Positions 1 through 6,750 of a stretch of 45,028 nucleotides of DNA are shown piece after piece. The DNA comes from an uncultured Duncaniella sp. (GTDB lineage: Bacteria; Bacteroidota; Bacteroidia; Bacteroidales; Muribaculaceae): assembly GCA_910586305.1 (NCBI GenBank), contig CAJUGS010000027.1:1-45028 (forward strand). Reading direction: 5' to 3'. Every line of letters starts with the position of its first letter. Position 1 is the first letter of the stretch. The translations under genes were made by a program, and so were the position numbers. The notes under the pieces were generated by a model that saw nothing but the letters and a program-made list of their open reading frames with translations, had not been told where the DNA came from and searched no databases.

Positions 1-41
1 TGGTGGCGCATTTTTTTATTATTATCCGGCGCACTTTTTAG

Positions 42-659
42 TTAGAATATACATCTCCTGAAAAGTTGATACTGATTGCCGGATTCGTTTATTTTCAACA
101 AACCAAGTTCAAGAAGTACCTCTTGATCAATACCGTTGTTCCGGCAATATTCAATAAAGAATTTCCCATTATTCGGGGCGTATCCTATTCCGGAGGTAGC
201 ACAGAATCCCGGCGACCAACGGTCATAGGCATAATTTCTTGCATCGGCGCACTCATCTTCCATGTTTGCTCTAAGGCAATCCACATAGAATTTGTGTATA
301 AGATCAAGGGTGGCAAGTAAAGACTCCTTATGTCGAGCGGCTGCTCTCTCTTCACCGGATAGATCTTTACCTATTTCCTCTATTTCGATTCCATTATCAG
401 ATGCAATTTTTTTGACTGCTTCTATAAACGATAGGTTCTCCTTCGCCATTACAAAGTCAATCCCATCTCCACCACGCCGGCACCCAAAGCAATTATACAG
501 GTTTTTCTGTGGAGAAACCGAAAAAGACGGTGTCTTCTCCGAATGGAACGGACACAGCCCCATAAGCGAAGAGCCTTTCTTCTTCAATTCGACATAGGGC
601 TTCAGTACTGTCTCTATGTCGAGATCTCTTACCTGCTGAATGGTTCTTTCGCTTATCAT
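42..659 (-). CDS. Truncated DnaG-like primase (CHC2 zinc finger)
   Basis: This 205-residue protein starts with a CHC2 zinc-binding domain like that of bacterial DnaG. C36-P-F-H39 and C57-F-G-C60 are the four zinc ligands. Residues 110-205 resemble the N-terminal part of the primase catalytic core, including a 'GIGYAPNN'-like segment. Full DnaG is about 600 residues, and this product stops exactly where the Toprim core should begin (after FRRCIF). None of the three downstream frames restores homology in the 41 bases left. It may therefore be a naturally short mobile-element primase, or a broken or split gene. The start ATG overlaps the stop of the upstream HTH gene (ATGA), so translation is probably coupled. 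A possible next ATG at 11-9 on the same strand runs off the window and cannot be judged. Confidence 0.8.
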   Translation of the reverse strand: MISERTIQQVRDLDIETVLKPYVELKKKGSSLMGLCPFHSEKTPSFSVSPQKNLYNCFGCRRGGDGIDFVMAKENLSFIEAVKKIASDNGIEIEEIGKDLSGEERAAARHKESLLATLDLIHKFYVDCLRANMEDECADARNYAYDRWSPGFCATSGIGYAPNNGKFFIEYCRNNGIDQEVLLELGLLKINESGNQYQLFRRCIF

Positions 660-859
660 ATCTTAGTAAGTTTATTCCAACATTCAATTATCGCTCTTCC
701 TGAAAACACAGGACGGCGACAATTTCCCGGATTAAGCGGCTCGATAAGTCCCTTTGTCCGATAACGCATGAAGGTCTTATGACAGACCCCCAATTCCATA
801 CACGACCTCTTGACGGAGTAGACCCCTTCAGGATCACAATTTGGCACCAGTTCTCTCAT
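656..859 (-). CDS. Excisionase-like helix-turn-helix protein
   Basis: This 67-residue basic protein has a predicted MerR/excisionase-type HTH. The segment VYSVKRSCMELGVCHKTF resembles the 'conditional activation then recognition helix' layout of HTH_17 proteins, followed by RYRTKGLIEPL and a GRAIIECW helix. Such small proteins in Bacteroidetes mobile elements act as excision or replication accessory factors. It lies third in a four-gene minus-strand cassette, 9 bp after the preceding HTH gene, and its TGA overlaps the primase ATG. The exact role is inferred from family resemblance and position only. Confidence 0.7.
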   Translation of the reverse strand: MRELVPNCDPEGVYSVKRSCMELGVCHKTFMRYRTKGLIEPLNPGNCRRPVFSGRAIIECWNKLTKI

Positions 860-868
860 TACTCATAG

Positions 869-1141
869 CTAGTCATTAAAATAGTCTTGAATGGTTCTTT
901 GAAGAAGACGAAGTTCGGAGGTTCTGTATTCCAATCTTCCCGGTCGCTTAAATGGCACAATTTTTCCTTGTCTTCTCCATCGCTCTACGTTACGACGTCC
1001 AAATAATTCCCAAGCCTTTCTCTGACTTATAAATTCTGGATCATCTTTATCAATTTTCAACATTGCCACGACTCTCGATGCCACATCATTGAGAAATGTG
1101 TCATACGGAATCAAGTGGTCAAGGAACTGAAGAAACTGCAT
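869..1141 (-). CDS. Helix-turn-helix (HTH_17-like) protein
   Basis: This 90-residue protein has a C-terminal HTH typical of Bacteroidetes excisionase/helix-turn-helix proteins. It reads FISQRKAWELFGRRNVERWRRQ, then a GKIVPFKRPGRLEYR beta-wing and a final helix. The N-terminal 40 residues look helical and have no recognised domain. It sits 10 bp downstream of the 63-residue ORF and 9 bp upstream of the next HTH gene, so all four are probably one transcript. A likely role is DNA binding during excision or replication of the mobile element. I cannot distinguish an excisionase from a replication initiator helper. Confidence 0.7.
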   Translation of the reverse strand: MQFLQFLDHLIPYDTFLNDVASRVVAMLKIDKDDPEFISQRKAWELFGRRNVERWRRQGKIVPFKRPGRLEYRTSELRLLQRTIQDYFND

Positions 1142-1151
1142 AGGTAAAATT

Positions 1152-1343
1152 TCAGTTTTTACGGAATACCTCTACAGTTCGATCGTCACGATTCATTTTC
1201 GTGACGTACTTTCGCTCATAAATAGCCCCCAACTCTGAAGCCTGAGTTCTAACACTCTTTAGCCGAGAAATGGGGAACACTACGGACTCTCCTACATTCA
1301 TAGAGAGCAATAGTGGCCGGATTTTCTGTACAATTTCAGTCAT
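1152..1343 (-). CDS. Small conserved mobile-element protein
   Basis: This 63-residue protein is first in the minus-strand cassette. The pattern 'MNVGESVVFPISRLKSVRTQASELG' followed by 'YERKYVTKMNRDDRTVEVFR' looks like the small wing-containing proteins often found beside HTH genes in Bacteroidetes phages and plasmids. I do not recognise a named family. Its promoter can be proposed: TTTG at 1449-1446 and TTAATTTG at 1425-1418 on the minus strand, 20 bp apart. That leaves a leader of about 65 nt, which contains one copy of the 21-bp repeat. Confidence 0.6.
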   Translation of the reverse strand: MTEIVQKIRPLLLSMNVGESVVFPISRLKSVRTQASELGAIYERKYVTKMNRDDRTVEVFRKN

Positions 1344-1357
1344 TATTTCATGTTTTA

Positions 1358-1389
1358 TTTGTTTGTTTAATGATTAATGATTAACTTTG
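1358..1389 (+). promoter_or_regulatory. Promoter of XRE regulator gene
   Basis: The -33 element TTTG (1358-1361) and -7 element TAACTTTG (1382-1389) are separated by 20 bp, matching the Bacteroidetes primary sigma consensus. The first 21-bp repeat (1365-1385) lies in the spacer and overlaps the -7 box. Binding there should block this promoter. The transcript would start near 1396, giving a leader of about 97 nt. Confidence 0.7.
1365..1385. repeat. Operator-like 21-bp direct repeat, copy 1
   Basis: This is identical to the copy at 1481-1501. The core TTAATGATTAATGATTAA is made of two overlapping TTAATGATTAA inverted repeats. It lies between the -33 and -7 boxes of the XRE promoter. It is probably the binding site of the adjacent XRE protein, or of one of the HTH proteins. 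Confidence 0.75.
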
Positions 1390-1417
1390 TAATCTAATAA
1401 TCAGCATTCTTGGAACG

Positions 1418-1449
1418 CAAATTAAACAATAAATGTTTAGATAAACAAA
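1418..1449 (-). promoter_or_regulatory. Divergent promoter of the HTH-primase cassette
   Basis: On the minus strand TTTG (1449-1446) is followed after 20 bp by TTAATTTG (1425-1418). This has one mismatch from TAnnTTTG. It faces the XRE promoter across the same intergenic region, and repeat copy 1 lies just downstream of the expected start. Confidence 0.5.
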
Positions 1450-1480
1450 AATTGGATATGTGTTTTAAGAAAAAATCACT

Positions 1481-1501
1481 GTTTAATGATTAATGATTAA
1501 C
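1481..1501. repeat. Operator-like 21-bp direct repeat, copy 2
   Basis: This is an exact copy of 1365-1385, 116 bp away. It spans the start codon of the XRE gene (ATG at 1493-1495). A protein bound here could act as a transcription roadblock, while the same sequence in RNA surrounds the initiation codon. Confidence 0.75.
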
Positions 1502-1951
1502 GCAGAACTTAAAGAAATCAATATCGGAGCTGTCATAAAGAAAAGACTTGATGAGCTTGAAATGACCAAATCAGAATTTGGTCGTCTAATAGGTGTGCCA
1601 CAACAACACGTCAATCGAATTTTTGAGAAAGATTCTATTGATACCAAAAGACTGGTTAAGATTTGTCGCGCCTTAGACTTTAATTTTTTCGCGTTGTATT
1701 GTAGTTTCCCTACCAGTGTGAACGCATATCTGGCTGCCGTGGCATTGGGTGACGGGGATGCTAAGAATAATATCGGTGATACTGCATTATTGGCACAGAT
1801 TGAGTCTCAAAAGGTCAACGAGGCTAACTTGAAGAAAACCGAAAAGGATTTAAGAAACCAGATCGCAGTTCTACAAAGAAGCGTTGACCAATTGAATTCT
1901 CAATTGGATGATAAGAATGAAATTATTAACTTATTAAAAAACAGAAATTAA
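1493..1951 (+). CDS. XRE-family transcriptional regulator with coiled coil
   Basis: This 152-residue protein has an N-terminal XRE helix-turn-helix at about residues 10-65 (IGAVIKKRLDELEM, SEFGRLIGVPQQHVNRIF, then DTKRLVKICRAL). The C-terminal part at about 100-152 is a predicted coiled coil rich in K, E, N and Q, likely for oligomerisation. This architecture is common in Bacteroidetes mobile elements, as the repressor next to the excision/replication cassette. The gene is divergent from the HTH-primase cassette. Two identical 21-bp repeats, one in its promoter and one over its ATG, suggest autoregulation. The start used is the only one preserving the family's N-terminus. Confidence 0.85.
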   Translation: MINAELKEINIGAVIKKRLDELEMTKSEFGRLIGVPQQHVNRIFEKDSIDTKRLVKICRALDFNFFALYCSFPTSVNAYLAAVALGDGDAKNNIGDTALLAQIESQKVNEANLKKTEKDLRNQIAVLQRSVDQLNSQLDDKNEIINLLKNRN

Positions 1952-2180
1952 TACAATAACAAGAGAGACCATTATATTGAATCTTATGTTCGGATGGGGC
2001 ATGACTCCCGTCCTTATGTAATAGAAGCACGTTTTATCACAAATTTTATCGCTATATACCTATCACATACTTTGAGCATACACTAAGACCTCATAGTAAT
2101 GAAAGTCAGTGTTATATAGCGGTGGCGCAGGCTGCCATCGAGGAGTAATACCCTACGACTGAAGTAACAATCCAATAGCG

Positions 2181-2217
2181 GGCGGGGATTTCGAATCATC
2201 GGAATCCCCGCCTTTCT
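2181..2217 (+). terminator. Intrinsic terminator
   Basis: The perfect 10-bp stem GGCGGGGATT / AATCCCCGCC has a 12-nt loop and is followed by TTTCTT on the plus strand. It ends the XRE transcript or an unannotated RNA in 1952-2180. Confidence 0.8.
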
Positions 2218-2379
2218 TAATCTCCTTATCGAATATGTCAGAAGCTGGAATGAATGCTTATAGGTTCAACTCCGGCAAGATCAACAGGATGAAATTATTC
2301 AATTCACAGAATTAGAATAATCTGTTAGGAGAGTTAGAATCACTTTCATTTAAACCGGAAAGCATATGATAAAATAAGC

Positions 2380-2404
2380 CGTAACATCATTGTCAGACGT
2401 TACG
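2380..2404 (-). terminator. Possible terminator of the xylan locus
   Basis: The stem CGTAAC / GTTACG, read on the minus strand, is followed by a T-rich stretch (CTTATTTTAT). It lies about 100 bp after the last gene of the minus-strand locus. The stem is short and the loop long, so this is weak. Confidence 0.35.
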
Positions 2405-2507
2405 ACCTATTTCTCAATACCCGAGGAAAGAATGTGTATATTATCAGTGATTTTTTCCCTAAGCCATAGGAATCGCCCTACATGGAAGGATTGTTGTCAC
2501 AGACATA

Positions 2508-5237
2508 TTATCGACGCGATAAAATAGCTGCGGCATATCTACGACCAAGCTCACGATAACCATCTGCGGTAAAATGGAGGCCATCGGGTGCACCTTTACA
2601 TCCTTTCGACGACACTACACTGCAATTTTCAATCACATCGGGAAGAGTGTTGACAATCGCGTTCATTGAAGAGCATATTCCACCCTCCTCTTCCGAGAGC
2701 ATCTCACCGGCAACAAGAGGCGTGGCATCTTTATCAAGGTTAAGGTCGGCTATGAATCTTTCATATATTTTCTTTACCTTGGATGGCCATTCCTTGTCGT
2801 TGGTATTCGATTCGCCCTGATGCAGCAAAATTCCCTTGATGACACCTGATCGTTGAGCTTCACGAGCCATTTCAACAAGACGTTTATATGGATTATTGTC
2901 ATAAGCCTTAACAGTATTCTTCAACCACTCTGGCTGAGAAGCAATGTGTGACGAGCATGAATCGACATCGAACAGTTCTATACGACAACCACCGACAGCC
3001 ACGTTTATAACACCTATTCTTACTTTTTCAGGAAGAGACTTGACCATTTCACGACCGAAATAGTCAATTGGTGTGAGACCTGTTGTGCTTCTTGTCAACG
3101 GAGGCAGAGCCGCACACCATTCGCCCTTCATCTTTGCTTTGTCGGGCATATCGACTGCCGGCATCATCACAAAGCGTCCATTAACACCTACGGTATCCTG
3201 CGGTTCATATGGCGCAGCTCCCTCCATGTTGGACTGTCCGAAACACAGATACACATGAAAATCCGGATCGGGACGACTCGTAATCACAAATGCGCCATTG
3301 CATGGAATTGAAACTTTCACATTGCCTTTTTTATCCGAGCGGCAATCCTTTGCAGTGCCACGAAGACGCTCATCGTCACTGTAAAGTGTCAGAGGAACAT
3401 TACGCATTTCCGAGGGAAGTTCAACCGAGAGTTTCATAGTCTTCTCACCGGCATTTACACCGACTATATACCATATTGCACCGTGACGACGGGCCATGAC
3501 AACATATCTGCCCGGATAACCTTCGATAAAACGGGTCTCGTCCCAGGTGACAGGCACATTCTTCATAAAATCAATAGCCCATGCAGGAGCATCGCTGATA
3601 TTGTTAGGGGCAAGAGCAAAATGCTGCACCGGACTCTGGAAGAGGATTGCAGTGGCAAGAGCATAGACATCAGAAGTCACACGACGTGATCCTCTGGGCG
3701 CATTATCGGCATTGTAATACTTGTTAAGCGCGCTACCTCCGAAATCCATACTGCCGACAGTATTGCGGATAAAAGGATGCAGACAGGCATTGAAGGCCTC
3801 GGCATCGCAGCTACCTTGAGAGAAATGCAGATTTTCACTCGCAAGCACAGCTTCACTGGCCGCATAATTGGGATACATACGCTCCCATCCTCGCGGAAGA
3901 GTGCAACCGTGGAATATCACAAGGATTCCGTAGTCGTTGGCATCGGCAAGAATATCGTGGTAGAGACGCATTGTCTCCTGCTTGTCACCTCCAAAGAAAT
4001 CAACCTTGATACCGCGGATACCGTTTTTCTGCATCCACGCCATATCCTTGCGGCGTTTTACTATATCATTCATCACCCCGCGTGGGCCTTGGGGCGCGTC
4101 GTTCCATGAACCATTTGAATTATACCACAGATAAAGCCCGACACCTTTCGACTTACCATAGTCAGCAAGTCGCTCAATTCCTTCATAGCCAATCTGTGTA
4201 TCCCACAGCGCATCGACAAGCACGGTCTCATAGCCCATTTCGGAAGCAAAATCGATATATCGTTTCTGCTCATCGAAATTACAGCTGGGGTCCATTTTGA
4301 TAATCCAGCTCCACATACCGCGGCCATACTCATATTTCTTTGACGGTTCATAGAGCGGTTTGACCACATCAAACTGTACGGTGGTCTCGACAATAGGAGC
4401 AAGGTCACTTCCGAGGGTAATTGTACGCCACGGAGTCAGTCCCGGCAGTGCGACTGATGCAGACGTTGACCCCCAACCGTTCATTTCACCGGGCTGTGGA
4501 TAGGCAATAGCATAATGTCCATCGGCATTCCACGAGAGATGCGAACCGCAATAGTCACCGGCTATTCCTGTCTCTGAAATCAAGGTCCATCCTTTGTCTC
4601 CGTTGCGGAAGAGACACGGGAAAGTATAACCCTGCCCCCAACCGTTTTTACCGATGGCATCGTCAACCGTATACGAAGTCTCATAGCTCGGTGAAGTGCG
4701 GGCAAATCCACCCATCGGACCGCTCTGCGGACAAAGGAAAGTGGTTGCATCTTCAGGCATTTTGAAACCTGTGGCTTCTGAGTCGACGACAGCACAGAGA
4801 GTCTCACCCTGAGGATGGAGACGGTAGCGGAACGCCACATTGTTATCACTGACTTCAAAAATCACATCGAATATCTTCTTGCCGTCACGACCGAAAGTAA
4901 ACACCTGTTTGTTAGCCTTGTAGTCGACATGGCTTTTCTTGATATTAGGCAGAGAGTAGCTATCGGATACGCTCTCTACGTCAGAGGAACCCGTCATAAC
5001 AAGGTTATTGACGAAATTTCCTATATTAGTATTCAGTCCCAGAGGCGAAGGAAGTATAAAATCCTTCCCGTTATAACTCACAGAATATGTAGCTCTATTG
5101 CCTTCATCTGAGATTGAGACAACAGTAAGTCCGTCCGGACTTTTAAGCTCTTGACGAGCAGCACTTGACGGCACTGAATGTGCGAGAAAAGAAGCTAATA
5201 CAAGAACTGTTGATATTGATGATTTAAAACTGGTCAT
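2508..5237 (-). CDS. GH97 glycosidase fused to CE6-type acetylesterase
   Basis: This 909-residue secreted protein has a signal peptide at about 1-27 (ending PSSAA). Residues 28-655 form a GH97 enzyme with an N-terminal beta-sandwich, a (beta/alpha)8 barrel and a C-terminal beta domain. The barrel contains GIRGIKVDFFGGD with Asp413 at the nucleophile position of retaining GH97 enzymes, and ASEAVLASE (Glu462/Glu468) as acid/base candidates. That favours alpha-galactosidase over SusB-like alpha-glucosidase. Residues 659-909 form an SGNH/SASA esterase domain with GQSNMEG (Ser669), HQGES (806-810) and DGLHF (Asp885, His888), as in CE6 acetylxylan esterases. One polypeptide thus probably removes both alpha-galactosyl and acetyl decorations. 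It is the last gene of the operon, 53 bp after the CE6 gene whose domain it shares. Confidence 0.88.
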   Translation of the reverse strand: MTSFKSSISTVLVLASFLAHSVPSSAARQELKSPDGLTVVSISDEGNRATYSVSYNGKDFILPSPLGLNTNIGNFVNNLVMTGSSDVESVSDSYSLPNIKKSHVDYKANKQVFTFGRDGKKIFDVIFEVSDNNVAFRYRLHPQGETLCAVVDSEATGFKMPEDATTFLCPQSGPMGGFARTSPSYETSYTVDDAIGKNGWGQGYTFPCLFRNGDKGWTLISETGIAGDYCGSHLSWNADGHYAIAYPQPGEMNGWGSTSASVALPGLTPWRTITLGSDLAPIVETTVQFDVVKPLYEPSKKYEYGRGMWSWIIKMDPSCNFDEQKRYIDFASEMGYETVLVDALWDTQIGYEGIERLADYGKSKGVGLYLWYNSNGSWNDAPQGPRGVMNDIVKRRKDMAWMQKNGIRGIKVDFFGGDKQETMRLYHDILADANDYGILVIFHGCTLPRGWERMYPNYAASEAVLASENLHFSQGSCDAEAFNACLHPFIRNTVGSMDFGGSALNKYYNADNAPRGSRRVTSDVYALATAILFQSPVQHFALAPNNISDAPAWAIDFMKNVPVTWDETRFIEGYPGRYVVMARRHGAIWYIVGVNAGEKTMKLSVELPSEMRNVPLTLYSDDERLRGTAKDCRSDKKGNVKVSIPCNGAFVITSRPDPDFHVYLCFGQSNMEGAAPYEPQDTVGVNGRFVMMPAVDMPDKAKMKGEWCAALPPLTRSTTGLTPIDYFGREMVKSLPEKVRIGVINVAVGGCRIELFDVDSCSSHIASQPEWLKNTVKAYDNNPYKRLVEMAREAQRSGVIKGILLHQGESNTNDKEWPSKVKKIYERFIADLNLDKDATPLVAGEMLSEEEGGICSSMNAIVNTLPDVIENCSVVSSKGCKGAPDGLHFTADGYRELGRRYAAAILSRR

Positions 5238-5290
5238 AAGATATCTGTTTTTTAGGTATTAATTAATAAACCACTAAACCTGTATGATAA

Positions 5291-6748
5291 TCAACGACTA
5301 ACTCTGATTTTTTTCCCGGCAGAGACATAGATTCCAGGCACGAGAGAGCTGGCGGAAATCGAGTCAGCCACTTTACGGCCAAGAATGTCATAGACAACAG
5401 ATTCAGCACCATCTGTGCTGTCGGCGGCAACACCTATGACAGCAGCAAAGGGATCGATATTAGTGGCGAAAACCTGCTTTATATGGATCGGCTTGAAACC
5501 ATAGGCCCAGAATCCAACCCGATAGACAGTTCCGGTATTAAGCGGAACCATACCCGTAGAAAGGTTTTTCATCATACCGTCAAGCTCGGCAACAATAAGT
5601 TTTCCGCCATTGAATTTGGCAGAATACGGCGTTTCCCAGTAACTTGCCTGGTCAAAAACTCTGAACTCCACTCCGTTTGACTCTTCCTGCGAGAGCTCGG
5701 CTACCAGATATTTATAGCCCGACAGATCTATGGGAGTGTCATACTCCCAACCACCAAAGCCATATTGTCCGGCAGTAAATACTGACTCAACACTGTCATA
5801 TGTGCCAGTTTCCCAAATCGAAGGATTGAAGTATTTGAAATCAAACACAAAGTCACCCTCAGTGGGATTTGGTGTAGGCACAAACGGAATCTCCTCCGAA
5901 TAATCTACCTTAGGGTCTGAAATACCGTAGTATTCCAACATGACCGTAGCATAACGGCAACCAAGTACACGGTAGGCATGGGGCGTAAAGTGAAGACCGT
6001 CGCCTTTCTGAGCCAAATTGGCAGCCGAAACAACTCTGGCCGAAGGTATGACCTGCGGAAGAGTGTTGATTATAGCATTCATACCACCGCAATATCCGCC
6101 CTGGGCCGATGTCACAACCTCACCGGCAAGCAAGGGAACATCGGAAGCCTCGAGGTTAAGGTCGCTGAGGATATCCTCATAAATTTTTTGGACCATAACC
6201 GGCCATTCCTTATTGCCGTTATCACTTTCACCCTGATGAAGCAGTATGCCTTTGATAACACCCTGGGTAGAGGCTTTTTTAGCACATTCTATCAAGCGCT
6301 GGTAAGGAGCATTGTCATATTCGCGCATATAGGCCTGAAACCAATCGGCCTCACCGGCAAGAGTCGACGCATCAAAATCTTTGTCAAGATGACGAATGGC
6401 ACAACCACCTATAGCAACCGGAATCACACCTATTTTTATGTCGTCAGAAAGATTTGCCACCATTGTCCTGCCGAAATAATCTATTGGAGTAAGGCCTGTC
6501 GACTGACGCACGAGTGGCGGAACAGCTGTCGACCACTCCCCTTTCACTCTCGGAGGACTGGCAAAATCAACCGTAGCCATTACCTTGAATCGCGAAGGGA
6601 CATCCTTGCGATCAATCGGCTCTATAGCCGCATTACCTTCCATATTAGACTGACCTATACAAAGATAGATATGAAAGTTGGAATCTTGCGCCACAGCCAT
6701 CAGACTACTAAGGCACATAGCGGCTAACACCGCCATTATTTTTCTCAT
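5291..6748 (-). CDS. CE6-type acetylxylan esterase with C-terminal binding-like module
   Basis: This is a secreted 485-residue protein. I start it at 6748 (MRKIMAVLAA..., a good signal peptide). The longer frame would overlap the upstream GH5 gene by 88 bp, while this start lies 2 bp after it. Residues 25-275 are an SGNH esterase domain with GQSNMEG (Ser34), HQGES (171-175) and DGLHF (Asp250, His253). It is closely similar to the C-terminal half of the GH97 fusion next door and likely deacetylates xylan or its oligomers. Residues 306-431 match a module in the GH5 protein (NPSIWE, GQYGFGGW, VGFW). The last 36 residues (VYDILGRKV...PGIYVSAGKKIRV) look like a Bacteroidetes C-terminal sorting or anchoring tail. 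Confidence 0.85.
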   Translation of the reverse strand: MRKIMAVLAAMCLSSLMAVAQDSNFHIYLCIGQSNMEGNAAIEPIDRKDVPSRFKVMATVDFASPPRVKGEWSTAVPPLVRQSTGLTPIDYFGRTMVANLSDDIKIGVIPVAIGGCAIRHLDKDFDASTLAGEADWFQAYMREYDNAPYQRLIECAKKASTQGVIKGILLHQGESDNGNKEWPVMVQKIYEDILSDLNLEASDVPLLAGEVVTSAQGGYCGGMNAIINTLPQVIPSARVVSAANLAQKGDGLHFTPHAYRVLGCRYATVMLEYYGISDPKVDYSEEIPFVPTPNPTEGDFVFDFKYFNPSIWETGTYDSVESVFTAGQYGFGGWEYDTPIDLSGYKYLVAELSQEESNGVEFRVFDQASYWETPYSAKFNGGKLIVAELDGMMKNLSTGMVPLNTGTVYRVGFWAYGFKPIHIKQVFATNIDPFAAVIGVAADSTDGAESVVYDILGRKVADSISASSLVPGIYVSAGKKIRVSR

Positions 6749-6750
6749 AA

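Larger units (their letters stand above)
1952..2507. other. Non-coding gap with structured segments
   Basis: I see no convincing ORF here. A hairpin lies at 1992-2013 (GGATGGG paired with CCCGTCC), a second short stem at about 2123-2141, and a strong intrinsic terminator at 2181-2217. The first 230 bases could be the 3' UTR of the XRE mRNA or hold a small RNA. The last 290 bases are AT-rich with one weak hairpin at 2380-2404 that could end the minus-strand PUL transcript. This is probably the boundary between the mobile element and the polysaccharide locus. Confidence 0.5.
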
